Source: Tetrahymena elliotti 4EA
Lineage: Eukaryota; Ciliophora; Oligohymenophorea; Hymenostomatida; Tetrahymenidae
Length of the DNA stretch: 64,000 nucleotides
NCBI GenBank assembly: GCA_000231825.2
Contig: JH720330.1
Coordinates: 328,789 to 392,788, forward strand
Direction: 5' to 3'
Shown here: one piece after another, positions 15,001 through 27,790 of the stretch
Numbering within the stretch: the stretch's first letter is position 1
How the letters are laid out: every line of letters begins with the position of its first letter
Position numbers and translations under genes: made by a program
Notes under the pieces: generated by a model
The model's input: only the letters and a program-made list of their open reading frames with translations
Told to the model about the DNA's origin: nothing
The model's database searches: none

Positions 15001-17862
15001 CATTTGAATACATACCTGGAGTTTCTTCCATTATTGAAAATCTCAAATTTGCTATCGTTCCAGCTTGTACATTAGCTATTTAAATTGCAGGAATATCAAA
15101 ATTAAACCATTATCCTTAAGCAATTTGAAGTGTCTAAAAGCCATATGCTTAGATAAAATGATCTGTAAATGATTGCTAATATAAATCGCATTAAGCAATA
15201 GGATTTGCAGTTACTGCACTTCCGTAGAGATAGCACGGGAATCCCTAAATAACCTCATAGTTATTTTGATACATTTAGCCAATAGCCCAAGCATTAGTAG
15301 TGGATTAGAATGTAACGCGAACTAAGTAATTTCTTTATCCTTAGACAAAAGTTAATTACTGCTATACCTTGAAGCTATTTAGAAAAATTAATTTATAAAA
15401 AAAATTTCAAAAAAAAAGAAAAAGAAATATTAGACAATTAAAAAAAATTACCTTAGATGAGTATACTCATTACTTTCTTAAATGATAGGAGTAAATTAGA
15501 AAGCCGAGTCAGGTATTTCAAAAGGATCAGATATCCATTCTTAGAAATAAACTTCAAGAGGATCTGCACCAACAGCATCTGAATCATAAAAGTAGTAATG
15601 GAATAGATATCTTTGTACTAAAGGGTCTAAAGGAATACCATTTGTATATCCTGGCTTTGCTCCTTCAGTAGTAACAGTAATAGGTATTTCACTGTTTTGA
15701 TAATTAAAATCTTCAGGAGTATAAATTTTTATTTAAGTTCTATCTGCATAAGTAGTGTCATCATAATTGCAGTTTGAAGCTAGTACATCTCCATAAAAGT
15801 AGCATTTAATTATACCATAGTTAATAGATGGAGCTGGAATCTTAGGGAAAATATTAATAACAACTTTACCAACTGATTTATAATTAGTTGCAGGTAAATT
15901 ATGTTTTAAAAAGAATGTAGATTCTAATGGACCAGATTGACCTGCTTTTAATTTAACTGCGTTAATAAGCGCATGAGCAGTAAATTATCCAGCACTACCA
16001 TCTATAATATTAAATTAAAGGTTATTAATATATTTTTGAATAAAATAATTCCATTTCTTTTTAGAAAAAGATAAAATGGTATTTCATTTTAAAAATCTTT
16101 GGCTCAACAAGTATTCAATAGATACATTAAAAAATTATTTTATTAAAGTATTTAAAAAATTTACATGTTGAATTAGTTATGCCATTTAATTAAGCTTGAT
16201 CTACTATCTAACCTTAGCTATTTAAAGTTTGAACTGATATAGGATAACTACCCTCGGTTGTAGGAGTCTACAAAACTACATTCACTATAACTTGAGTTTC
16301 TGGACTAACATCAGAGAAATTATTAATTACATACTAGTTGTTTTTTATATCTAATTGACAACTTGGGTTTTATCCTGAATATCTTTAAAGTCCCTTGATT
16401 AATGTACAATTAAGTGCCCATAAACTATAGCTTGATGGAAATTTTATTGAAAGAGATCCTCCATCACCTTTATTTTATTCAGAGATTTTCATTTGAAATA
16501 ATATTCTAAAAAATTTTGTTACCTAAAAGAGTTAAGGGGTTTAGATAAAAAGTGTAAGTTGAGTTTGATAAACTAAACTAATCAGATTATTATAATGATG
16601 CACTCATACTTCCTATTTTTTATCAATCAATCAGCTCATAAAAAATTATTGGCAAAAATATACATACCTGATAACAGAGTAATAGCTGGGTTAGGAGTTA
16701 TGTTTATTCTTTCTAATATTATACCACTTGACTATTGTAGCAACTCAACTTTAAAGTTAGTTAATTATATTGAACTTAATGGATTTATCATATTAATTAC
16801 TCTTATTTCTTAAGTACCAGACATATCTTTATTAATATTTTAGCATTCAACAATATTTTAGCTATACAGAATAATGCTTTTGCTTTAAGTTGGGTTTCCT
16901 TCTACTTCACATATAGTCTATTAAGTTGTGAATCCAGTTGGAAATGTTATTCTAATACTGTAAAGTCCTGCATCATAAATTAAACCTTTGGGCTTAAAAT
17001 TGAAAATCCAAGAACTTCCTTATCCAACAATCAAAGAACTTTTATATTGAACATTTCCAGATGCCATAGTTGCTAAACAATTTAAAAAAATAAATAAGAA
17101 TTTGCTTATTGAATAATTTATTTTGGCTAAACATTTTTTCAATTTATTTTTTAAAAATTTTAGTGATGATGAAATAAATAAAAAAATATTTTAAGAAAAA
17201 AATAAATGTAAACATAATAATTTTTTTATCCCTTTAGTTTTTATATTTTTTTATTTAGATAAATATTTGTGATTCCCTTATTATAAATTTTATGGTTATA
17301 ATATCAGATTTAATTTTTCAAATATCAATTTTTGTGAATGAAAATTGATTATTGTATTGTCATAATAATAATATTAAAATATACCAGGAGATCTATCAAA
17401 GAAGACTTAGCCAAAGTTTTAATTGCAACTTGTAGAAACATCATTGTAGTAAGTGCACAACTTAAAGAATGAAGTTCCTGTTATTCCTTAAGGGTTTTAG
17501 ATACTTCCTATTGCAAGATTATTTACGCCTTAGCTCAAATTTCCAATGTAAACAAATACTTCTCCATTGTTATTATAATCGCAATTGATAGTCTTGTAGC
17601 TAGTTTTTACTTAAAAGTGGCAATCCAAATAGGCTGGGAATAAATTCATTGCAATTTAATCAGGGAATGTAACAACAATTCTAGCATTGCCATCATAAAT
17701 TGCTTAGCCTGTGTAATTAAATGAGAATTAATAGTAAGTTTGGCCATTATATTCCGTATTTAAGTTTTTAGTTAAGATAGGTTGTATCTGAGAAGAAGAA
17801 ACCTGTGAATCTACTAAATGATTATAAAGAAGACTCAAGAATAGCAGTATCCTTCTGATCAT
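1..17862 (-). CDS. Giant modular secreted/surface protein (3' end beyond window)
   Basis: Family and function are not recognised. The start ATG at 17862 follows an A-rich leader and encodes a signal peptide (MIRRILLFLSLLYNHLVDSQ). Exon 1 (17385-17862) and exon 2 (16818-17072) are joined by a 312-base GT..AG intron in matching phase; another clear intron is 2323-2613. Many further AT-rich introns (about 100-330 bases) separate stretches open in the TGA-only code down to base 1, where the frame is still open. I estimate over 4,000 residues in the window. The protein is a chain of divergent modules of roughly 150-170 residues with recurring features: an FP..F turn, one or two cysteines, and a G-x-F-x-F/V beta-strand pattern such as NPGYSGVFIFKV. 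These suggest extracellular beta-sandwich domains. A single gene is my inference; fusion of two models at a long intron cannot be excluded. The plus-strand ORF at 14369-14782 is a shadow of it. Confidence 0.75.
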
Positions 17863-18455
17863 TTTTGGAGAATTAGTTTTTCAATAATGAAAATACCTAC
17901 TTTTGTTAGTCTTGTGCTTAAATTCTATTCTAATAATTTGAAGTAAAATTAAGAGCTTTTATCCTTATCTATTTTTCTAAACGTTTAGCTTAAATTATTT
18001 CAAAATATTGATTTAACAAATTAATTATTAATTAAAGTTTTTGATATCTTTTTCCTTTCTTTGATATTAATAAGATTTTTCTAACAATCTTATTTAAGTT
18101 CTCAACTTATATTCAAAATATCATGATAATGTGGTAAGTATTATTTAACTCTTTATTTGTATTATTTATGATAATTGGTTTTAATAATACTATCAACTCT
18201 CAATACTTTTTAAAGCCTTAATTATTTTTATTGATGCTGTTTATTCCCTGAAATTTTATTAATCTACACCAACCAATAAATATTAAATATTTAACATTTT
18301 TCATATTATCTGAAATTTTCTTTTTAACCACACAAATATATTATAATCTGTATCTGTACCTTATCATTAATTTCTTACAAATAAAAACCACATAAATATT
18401 ATTTATAAATTTATTCAATCTCAATTACCAATTAAAGAAAAAAAAGAGCATTTTT
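17863..18455. other. Gene-free AT-rich spacer
   Basis: Lies between the start of the giant gene and the 3' end of the first LRR gene, both on the minus strand, so it should hold the giant gene's promoter. No ORF, RNA gene or repeat stands out. Confidence 0.6.
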
Positions 18456-21400
18456 ATCAGCTAATAGACTTTAACTTCATTTTTCTAAAATGATTTATTT
18501 TTTGAATAATATTGGAGATAAAGATTAATTGAATGAACTTTTTAAAAAAAAAAATTAAAATGAAATTATTAAAATATGAAATACACTGTTTTTTGATTTA
18601 TGTATAATTTTAGAAAAAACTGACATAAGATATTTAAAGTCAATAAAAAGAGTATCATCAAAATATTTGCAAATAATAATTTTATTATATCCATATTTTT
18701 ATTTTATTTTTACATAAAAATACAAAAATTCAAAATGTAAATTAAGATTTTTTTTAATTCTGAATAAGCATAACTTAAATTTCATTTAGAAAGGTAAAAA
18801 GATAAATTTATGGTTATAAGGATTTTTATTTTTCTGATGATTTAATTAAAAATTTTACCTCAAATTTAAAAGATTTATTTTATTCCTTTTTATTAATGAG
18901 TAACTTCTGGATATTATTAATCTTTTATTTATTTTGCAAGAAATCTTAATTAAAAATTGTACTTACTTTCTAACTCATATCTATCTATCTCTATATTTAT
19001 TTTTCCATAATCTATAAAATATTATATTTTTAACAGTTATTTTTATACAATTTAAATATTCAATAATTATTTATTTTAAATTATGTATTTAAGAAATTGA
19101 AAAAATTTTAGTTCAACATGGGTTTTTAATTTTAATAATTTTAGAGCTTTTAAAGTTTTATTAAAAGATTATTAATTTTTATTAACTTTAATTTAAAATT
19201 AATATCTTTTTTGTGTAATTAGTTCTAAAAATATTATATTATGTTAAAATATTTACAATTAACAAATTAATAGAAGAATTAATTTAATTTTTAAGTTTGA
19301 ATAAATAGTTTAAATATTATTTTAATTCATAAAATGTTTGATTTATTTTAATCATAAAATATTAATTTTTTTGAATAACTAAAGAAAAGCATTTTTCAAA
19401 TGAATAACTCACATGATTAATATAAATACCAAATTGATTAAAATTCATAAAACTAAAGTTAATGAAACTAAATATTGAATTTTAAATACAGAAAATCTGA
19501 ATTGTTGCCTAGAATTTCCGTCGATTTTACATTGGCTTTTTTATTTGAAGAATAAATAAATTAGTTAACTATATAATTTTTGAATTTACCTCAAATCTAG
19601 TTTCAAATATTTTAATTTCTTAAATGCTATTAAAGCAAATATCAGGTTATTTAAATCTTGTTATTGAATTTAAGTTCCTCTTTTCATAAAATTATTAATA
19701 AATAAAAATCTAAAAATAAATTATAATTTATAATAATTAATTATCTTTAATATTTTGATGAGTTATCTAAAATAATTTTAATTGAAATAGAAAATTGAAT
19801 ATTTACTAAAGAAAAAGTTCTAATGAAGAAATGCTGGAGTTAGCTTCAAAGCCTGATTAGTATCCAGAATTTTAATTAAAATCATTGAATCTTAAATTAA
19901 GAATAATTAATAAATCTAAAATATAAGTCAATCGAAAAATCATTTTTTATTTTACCTTAGATCAATAGATAACTCTCTTAAATTTTTAATTTTTGAGATT
20001 GATAACATAGAATCGAAAACTCCTTTTGCGGTTATCTTATTAAAACTATTTATAAAAATTATTTGTTAAATTATTTCTAAATTTTTTTAAGAACTAAATT
20101 ATCTTATTCTAAAAATTTTTACCCATTTGATAAAAAACTTTTTTTTACTTTTAAAAATAAATTATTTTATGATAAAGAAAAATTGAAAACTCCATAGTTA
20201 AATATATTTTATCTTACCGTAAATCAAGTTAAAGGTTTTTAAGATTCTAAAATTCCTTCATAGCTTAATAAATTGAATTAAAGCTTATTTCATCAATTTT
20301 ACATTCACTTTTAGATTTAAATTAAAAAAAATATTGGATATCAAAAAATTATTTTTTTAATATAAGTTTAAAGTTGAGAATTTATAATGAAAGAAAAATC
20401 TTACACAAAACCAAGTTTTAGCTATTTAAGATTTATGCATTTTTATAGAGCAAAAACGAAATTAGAAACCATGAAATAAGATAATCTATTATCACTTTAA
20501 AAGGAAATTAATATAATAAATAATAAAAAATATTTGCAAAAAATACCCTAAATTTAGATTCAATTTTTAAAGCTGTTCAAAGCCATTAAAAGCTTAGGTA
20601 AAATCTAAATGAATTGATTCTGAAATATTATTACTACTAATTATTTAAATTTTAGTTAATCTATCAATTAATTTTTCACTAAATTTTTATTTACCATAAT
20701 TAAAGCTCTAAATCCTAAAGATTCTTTATCTATTTAAAGGAATAAATTAAATCATAAACTCCCTCACAACAAATCTTATTGAAGCTTTTAGCGATGATAT
20801 ATAAATTAATTTGAAAGTGTTTAATGTAAAAAATAATAGTTCAAAGAAGTGGATTTTTTGATTTTATACTTTAAATTTAATTTTATTAAAGAAAGATTCT
20901 CTAGTTTTTTTAAATTTAATCCTATCTAATGTGGGCCATCATTGTCCAGTAAATTTTCACTTATTTTTACAAATAAATATTGAGTGAATAATTTTTAAAA
21001 AAATTAACAACCTACCTTAGTTACAAATCAAATTATTCTAATAAAGTATTAAATGAAAAAGCTTAAGATATAATTAATATTTCCTCTGAAGTCAAACGGT
21101 TTTAGCTTTTTTATGATTTGTTTTTATTTTTAAATAAACCAATACATTTGAAAAAGGGAATAATATTTATATTTTACCATAGATTAATTGTTAAATTTTA
21201 GAGATTTAAACATCTTTTCAAGGTTTTACTTAACATTTCAATTGCATATAAAGTTAAGTTGTCATCCCTCAATATTTTGATAATTAAAGAATAGTTATTA
21301 TGTTTAATCATTTCAATTAGAAGAATTAAAAAATCTTTAACTAACTAACTAACTACAAAAAAATACCTAAAATTTAAGATAAGATCTCTATGATTTATTG

Positions 21401-21505
21401 CATTTGAATCAATAAACTATTTTAAAATTAAATTTATCATAAAATGAAGTTAAAAATATGGATTACTTTTTCTATTTATAAATAGCACCTTCTTTCTTTG
21501 CTCAT
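18456..21505 (-). CDS. Leucine-rich-repeat protein, many small exons (gene A)
   Basis: On the minus strand a series of short exons each encodes one LRR of the ribonuclease-inhibitor-like kind and ends at the same place, a Leu-Asp/Asn-Leu-Arg core split by a GT donor. Examples are ALIAFKKLKYLKLDLR (near 19575-19625), KIKNLRELSIDLR (near 19970), LKNLQLDLR (near 20220) and LQNLTINL (near 21180). The proposed start ATG at 21505 gives MSKERRCYLQIEK, then a short intron, then FIDSNAINHRDLILNF in phase. The proposed last exon gives KMKLKSIS and TGA at 18456-18458. About ten repeats are visible. Introns are very AT-rich and several junctions are uncertain, so a recently decayed copy is possible. LRR proteins usually serve in protein binding; no partner is indicated. 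Confidence 0.6.
19816..19902 (+). pseudogene. Opposite-strand LRR exon fragment inside gene A
   Basis: Read on the plus strand, this stretch gives SSNEEMLELASKPDQY followed by FQLKSLNLKLR, the same LRR pattern and exon end as the surrounding minus-strand gene but in the opposite direction. It falls in an intron of gene A between the exons near 19.6 and 20.0 kb. No neighbouring plus-strand exons were found, so it looks like an isolated relic. A chance match in AT-rich DNA is possible but the LRR spacing is good. Confidence 0.4.
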
Positions 21506-22095
21506 CTTTTTCTCCTTTCCTTTTTTTATTTTATACAATATTTTTGTTAATCAATAACTTTGAAATTATATTAAAAAATAAAGATTATTTTAGTTTCTAT
21601 TTTTTTAAATCAATGTAAATTTTGGGATCGTATTAATTTAAGGATTGAAAGCAGTAGAATTCGAAGGATAAAATTTAAAAATGATAATGATTTAAATGAA
21701 TAAAAAATATTTTTGTTAAAAATTTTTTATTTAGGTTTTTGTTGAAAAATAAAAATATTTAAAAAATAATCAAAGAAAGCAAAATAATAATAACAATAAA
21801 ACTTGAATAATTTGCCCTGATTTTTTATGTTATTAGTTTAGATTTAAGATTATTTTTTTAGATATTTTTAAGAGCTAAAATTTTCTCAATTAGTAGATGG
21901 TATATAATTTATTACAAATCATAATAAGAATGATTTCTAGCAAAAGCTTAAAAAATAAATGCTTAAGATACATTAACGATTTATATTCTTTTTAGTAAGA
22001 AGTAAACAAAAAAACAGGTATTTAATTAAAAGACTCTATAATATTTTCTTAAAACTTTAATATAAATAGACAAGAATTTTGCATAGAACTCTATT
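21506..22095. other. Gene-free AT-rich spacer
   Basis: Separates the 5' end of LRR gene A from the 3' end of the coiled-coil gene. It should contain gene A's promoter. I see no ORF or structured element in it. Confidence 0.6.
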
Positions 22096-24052
22096 TCAGT
22101 TTTTAGATTTATTTAAATTAGATTAAGGGGACATTATATAATCAAAGACACTGTTAAATTTATCTAACTCTGAGTTTCTAATGTTGTAAAGATCCTATTT
22201 TACCCTATTCACTTCATCCTTATAAGCTTTTTCATTTTGTTGCTTCTCCATTAATATAGAAAGATTTCTTTTTAATTCGTGATTCTCTTTCCTGTATAAT
22301 GCTAATTCTCTTTCAAATTCAACTATCTTATGCACACATCCATCATATTCTTCAGACAATTTCCTATTAAATTCATGACTTACATTAATAGATTTAAACA
22401 TTTTTAATAATTACATGTTTAGCTATTTAGAGCGTGTTAATTCTTTTTCTTTAAGATCTAGTTCATCCTATAACAATTATATTCTTTAATCATCTTCAGC
22501 TTTAGAAGTTTTTAACTCTTCAAATAAAATTTCTTATCTCTCTTTATAGAATACATAAAAAATTATTAATTTAAAATTAAAAGATAGTTTTGTTACTAAG
22601 AATATTAGCATTAGATGAAAGCTATCTTTTTATTTCCTAGCATTCTGCTATTTCAATCCTTTTTTATTAAACTTCAAATGATAATCTACTAACTTACTCC
22701 TTAGATTTATCCAACTCTTTTAAGCACTCTATTAACTTAAGAATAATAAATCAAAATAAAACTCTAATTTAAATAATTGCAGTACTTTTTATTGTGTTAC
22801 CTAATATTTATCTTCATAAGAATCCTATTTTAAACCTATTGATTAATTTTCTTCTTTTAACCTTTTTATTTAAAGTATAGCTTCCTCTAGTTTGCATTAA
22901 GTCTAAGCTAATTCATCTATCAATATTTTAAATTTAAAATAAAGATCAAATAATTTTTTATTTTTATTCAACATTTCCATACAATAAACTTTATTTGATT
23001 AAAATTTTTAGACCCAAAATAATATTAAATCCTAAATATAATGCATGAATTTGAATTAGAATTTCTTTAATTTAGATAAAACATTGAAAATATTATTTTT
23101 ATCTGAAATTATGCACATTTAACTTTAAAATAATGTCATTTTACCTTTTAATTTTGTTTCATATTGCTGATTTTGGTTTAAATCTTTCAAAAATTATTTT
23201 TCTTTATCTTAAAACTCTCTTGAAAATTTCATCTTAATTTCGATCATCTAAGCATTAAGCTAATCACATTTAGTAACATACTATGATAAATCTGCTTTTT
23301 CTTTTTAAATTTCTATTTGCTTTTAAAGCAATCTTTAATTTTTAAAAATAATATTAAAATAAAAATTTCATTATGTTATTAATATATTTTTTACTGATCT
23401 CTTTCATCTTTCAAAGATCCTATTTAATTTTACAAAATTTGATTTTCAGTTTCTTTTGATTCTAACTTTAAAAATTGATTTATTTTAAGTATTTATCAAG
23501 TCTAATTTAATACTTTAGAAAGAGTTTTTTCAAGTAGTTATTTAATAGACTAGTATTTTTCATAATAAGGCTTATATTTCTAATACTTCTCTAGCTAGTT
23601 TTGTAAATTCTATATTAAACTTTGATATGATGAAAACTCCCTCTGCATATTCTCTACCTATTATTTATTATTGATAAAGTTTATTGCTAAGAATGGAAAT
23701 TACCTATTATTTTTCATTTCTTATTCTATTTAAATATTCCTCCTCCTCTTCTAGTTCCAGTAGTTCTTAATTTTTAACGTTCTCAAATATATCTATTCAA
23801 TTTCCATTTATTTATTTCTATTTACTCAAAAATATTCAGATTATAATTAAAATTGTACATTGCTTATTCTTTATAATATTGCTAGTATGATCATCTAAGA
23901 CTCCGTAATCAGCTAATTTTATTATTTAAGTTAAAAGATATTTATAAAATAGCAATCAGATAAAATTTACTCATTTTAAACTCTGTTTCTCTATAAAATT
24001 CATTAGAGTTATCATATCCCTTTCTATAATCTCCTAATTTTTTTGAGCTCAT
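22096..24052 (-). CDS. Coiled-coil protein, about 450 residues
   Basis: Ten exons on the minus strand join in consistent phase from the ATG at 24052 (MSSKKLGDYRKGYD...) to TGA at 22096-22098 (...SNLNKSKN). From about residue 50 to the C-terminus the protein is almost continuous heptad-like sequence rich in Glu, Lys, Gln and Leu, for example LLQKQIEIQKEKADL and LQDELDLKEKELTRS. There is no signal peptide, membrane segment or catalytic motif. It is probably a structural or cytoskeletal filament-type protein; ciliate basal-body and cortical proteins often look like this, but that is inference. The last exon is truncated under the standard code at a TAG that here reads as Gln. Confidence 0.8.
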
Positions 24053-25860
24053 AAAATAATAAATATTTGATTGAATCTTATTATGCAAAAATCTAAAAAT
24101 TATTAAAATTAATGTTTTGATTAATAACTTTAAATACTAATTAATTGTTAACAATTTAAATAGATTTGTAAATAAATCTTTGGTTTTCAATAAATAATTT
24201 TCATTTATTTTAAATTTCAAAATAAATTATCTTCAAAAATTTTATAGAAAAATATTTGAGTCTATCTTTAAATTAAAAATACTAAAAATGTAAAGTACAT
24301 TATTTTTAGATTATCAAATAAATATATTTTAAAAATTTGAAATTAATCATTTTCGTTTTATTTAATTCATTACTATGATATTATTTTTAATTATTTAAAT
24401 GCTTTTGAATTTTCAATTTAATTTTTATTAAATCTTAAATACTTTCTTCCTGTTTAAATCTAAAAAATTTTTTTCTAAAAATAAAAAAAAATTTAAAGAA
24501 TTTAATTATAAATATTTAAAAATGTAAAATCATAAACCAATAAATTATTACTATTTTAAATTCTATTATTTTGTGTTAATAAAAAATTTAAGAGAATTAA
24601 TCATTGAACTTCTTTTTAGAAGTTAGGCATACCATAGTTAAAAACTATAAAGAAAACTTCTTATCAAATTATTTAAACTTTAAATAGATCTACTTTAATA
24701 CATTTTTAAATAATATTTTATCATTAAAGATTAAATATTTTATTCAAAAATTAAAACAAATAATTTTGTAACAAATATTTTTGAGATTAGAATATAGCTT
24801 TTTGGTTTGTAATAGTCTAAAATAATATAAAATTTATTATTTGATACTATTTCATTATTCAAAATTCTTTAAAAGGGTTTTAATCTAAAAAATATTATTG
24901 GTAAAGTTTATTATTTTATGGTTTTTTTACATTGATAGATAATCAATTACAAATTTGAAAATAAGTATTTTAAAATAACTAAAAACCTACCTTTTCATTC
25001 TTCTAATCTAAATTTGTTATCATAAACCAAAGTAATTTTAATTGGTAATATTTTCTTTTTTTATTAAAGAATCAAAATAAAGATTATACACAAAATCTCT
25101 GTTGATTTTAAATAGGATATCAATCTTAGATCTATTTCATTTTAAGCTCTATTTTAATTATTTTTGAAATAGATTTATAGAAATGGATTTAAAATAAAAG
25201 AATTAAAATGGCAAGATTTGCTGCCATTATAGTTTCATCATTTTCTCATCATCAAATTAACTGTGTAAATATTTTAATAGTTATAACTATTATCCAATTT
25301 ACATATTTTTTTAAAATAGAGCAAACAACTTTGTTTGGGTTCTTATTTTTTAAAATATTATAATAAAATATATCATTAAATAGTTTCATAAGAAAAAAAT
25401 TACATGGTTATTGTTTTAGTTTTGGGTTCTTTTAAGATGTTATAAAAAGTAAAGTCATAGTAAAAAGAAGATTAATACCATAATTTACTTTTTATTAATT
25501 CGTATTATTTTTAATTTATTTGAAACATAATATGAATTTTGTTTTTTTATAAAAGATAACTCAGATTTTTTGTATTTTTTTAACTTTTTTCAAGAAATTA
25601 TAAAATATAAACAATTTTATATAAATAAATAAAATATAAAAACATTAAAACATATTTTAAATGAATTAATATATTCTAATATAGTTTTTTTTTGTTTAGT
25701 TTGTTAAAAGTTTAAGTCATAATTTAGATATTTATTAAGTTAATTCTAGGGTTGTTTTTATCAATTATGAATGTGATTTTTTTGTTTGTTATTAATTAAT
25801 TTAAGGAGAATGATAGAATTCAAATTTTGTTTTTAGTTTCGCTTTTATTTTAAGCTTAAA
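24053..25860. other. Long AT-rich spacer with a TGA-free frame
   Basis: No credible gene was identified. One plus-strand frame runs from 24409 to a TGA at 25768-25770, about 450 codons, without a stop in the ciliate code. Its translation is nearly all Ile, Leu, Phe, Lys, Asn and Gln with few acidic residues, Gly or Pro, and it lacks a convincing start. It is probably non-coding or badly decayed. A short LRR-like stretch (IKNLRELIIEL, near 24580-24612, plus strand, another frame) is included as a weak observation. The left part should hold the coiled-coil gene's promoter. Confidence 0.5.
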
Positions 25861-27009
25861 TCATTTAGGCCAGCTCTAGTAACAGGCAATTGCAGATGAT
25901 AAAAGACCTATTTTAGAATTTGTTTTAGGTGTAATGAACTTGGCATCGATTGTATTGTATGCACACTATGTTTGATTAAAAATAAGATTAAAAAAATGTC
26001 AATTTTGTTTAAGCAGTCAATTATATTAAAAATAAATTATTACGATTGCATCAATGATGTATTTGATAACTGAGAGCTTCAAGTTAAAAGCTTTGAAACG
26101 GTGGTCTTTGTTTTCCTTTTAAAAAATAAAAGACAAGTTAATAAAAGCTTATCTAAAATGAATAAATTTTGAAATCACAAATATTTATATTAGTTATCAT
26201 TTTTTACCTTGTCAAAAGCTTTGTTATTGAATTGGAAGTTATAAACTTCTCTAATGTAGTAGAATAGCCATATTAAACATTCGACAACATATAATTTGTT
26301 ATTGAGCTATAATGACTTTGAAGCAAGCTTTTCATTACTAATTAATCCCATCTATTTATTTTAAATTTGAATTTAATTAATATAAAATTGCAAAATGGCT
26401 GTTTAAAATGGAGAAATTAAATGGATATATTATTTACGAATGATAACCATCCGACTACATCATTAATGTCTGCAACTATCATAAAAATGTAGAAGAATAT
26501 ATCATGGAGTTCTTTGGCTTTCCCAGTGGTAGTTTTAGCTTTCTTGAAGTTTTCTATGATATTGAGCAAGTTATTTCCAAGATAGAAAGGTCTTGACCAT
26601 CTCAAAATCTATTTTAAAGAAGAAAATAATTTTATTTTATGCTCTTTCATTGAAGAAAAGAAATTTTTTCAAAAGAAATCTATTTTACTCTACGAAAACC
26701 ACCTAAGTTAAGTGATAAGCTATCAAGTTTTTTTGAAAGAAGATTCAACTTTTCTTTGCATGACTATTCAGAAAATTAAGCTTTAGAGCAATAGTGACTC
26801 TTTACGAATTTGGAAACAAATGAAGTAGTACGAGCTATCTATTATATTTTAAAATAATTTATAAGCAATTAACAATTTTAATTGAATTTTTTTGAAATAA
26901 TTTTGTTCAATTTATTTAAGATGATTACTCTATCCATTCCTGTGGTTGAAGAGCAAAACACAGAGAATTTACGAAGAATTTCAAGGTCTTATACAAAACT
27001 ATCAGCCAT
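25861..27009 (-). CDS. PEX11: Peroxisomal membrane protein PEX11
   Basis: Six exons (27009-26929, 26838-26689, 26608-26438, 26351-26208, 26115-26044, 25965-25861) total 723 bases and encode 240 residues, the usual PEX11 length. Family landmarks run in order. The N-terminus has FCSSTTGMDRIARTTSFVSKF, matching the 'GRDK..R..Q' region. Next come LNLGGFRRILRWSRPFYLG, the amphipathic helix region, and a hydrophobic segment with INDVVGWLSFMGLIS. The C-terminus is GLLSSAIACYQSWPK, very close to the conserved family ending. PEX11 proteins insert in the peroxisomal membrane and promote its elongation and division before fission. Introns are short and AT-rich with GT..AG ends. The start was chosen because it is the first ATG in phase and restores the conserved N-terminal block. 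No close neighbour has a peroxisomal role. Confidence 0.93.
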
Positions 27010-27388
27010 TTGAGATAAAGTTTTTACTTTGCTGTATTTCTAGCTTTTAAGATTAAGGTTTGTTGGGTTTGTAGGGGTTAAATGGATTCTAAATGATATT
27101 TAATTGAAAAATCACTAATTATTTTTTAGCTCTTTTTTGTAGTATTATTGATAGAATAATAATAATGATGAATTAATTAATTATAGTTTTTTTTTTGGTT
27201 AGGTTATTGATTTATTTGATTTTTTTATTAATATTTTGTTTATTAATAGCTTTTGTTAATTTATGGAGGGGGAACATATATTATATATATATTTGCATGT
27301 TAATCTGTGGCCAAAGTAAGTAACATAATAAAATATTACGGACAATAGCATTTCTAAAATTATTAAATCGTCTAAAAGCTTTAATTCT
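27010..27388. other. AT-rich spacer with a short AT-dinucleotide run
   Basis: Upstream of PEX11 and presumably containing its promoter. An ATATATAT tract lies near 27280-27292. Nothing else is recognised. Confidence 0.5.
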
Positions 27389-27790
27389 ATGAAAGATATA
27401 ACCCACTTCAATGAATAATTCATATTATTCCTTATAAGTCAACTTCTAAATTACTTTTTCTATTTTTATGACGCTTTTCTTAGTATTAAAGCTCAAAAAT
27501 ACGCAATTTAAGACTTTAATAAAATTGTAGATTCCCCTAATTTTTCTAATAAATAATATGATGATTTTTATCTAAAATCATTTTAGCAAGAAAATACAAT
27601 TCATATAAAATTAATACAATATTAAATAGTTCTTCTCATTTTGAATTCAAAGCAAATCAATCAATCAGATAATTATTTAGAAGAAGCATAAAAACCTCTA
27701 AATTTGATGTAATTAGATCATTAAACCTATCAGAAAAAAACTCAATTATCAAATAGATATCAAAATTAGTTTACAAATCTACAAATTTGA
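27389..27790 (+). CDS. Hypothetical protein, 133 residues
   Basis: A TGA-terminated plus-strand frame starts at ATG 27389 (MKDITHFNEQFILFL...) and stops at 27788-27790. Unlike chance frames nearby it has a mixed composition with Asp, Glu, Ser and Pro, for example VDSPNFSNKQYDDFYLKSF. A hydrophobic aromatic stretch sits near residues 9-28. The frame is also open upstream of the ATG, so it may be an exon of a larger gene. Coding-like sequence continues downstream in other frames (27791-28242), so this may be the head of a decayed gene. No family recognised. Confidence 0.35.
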
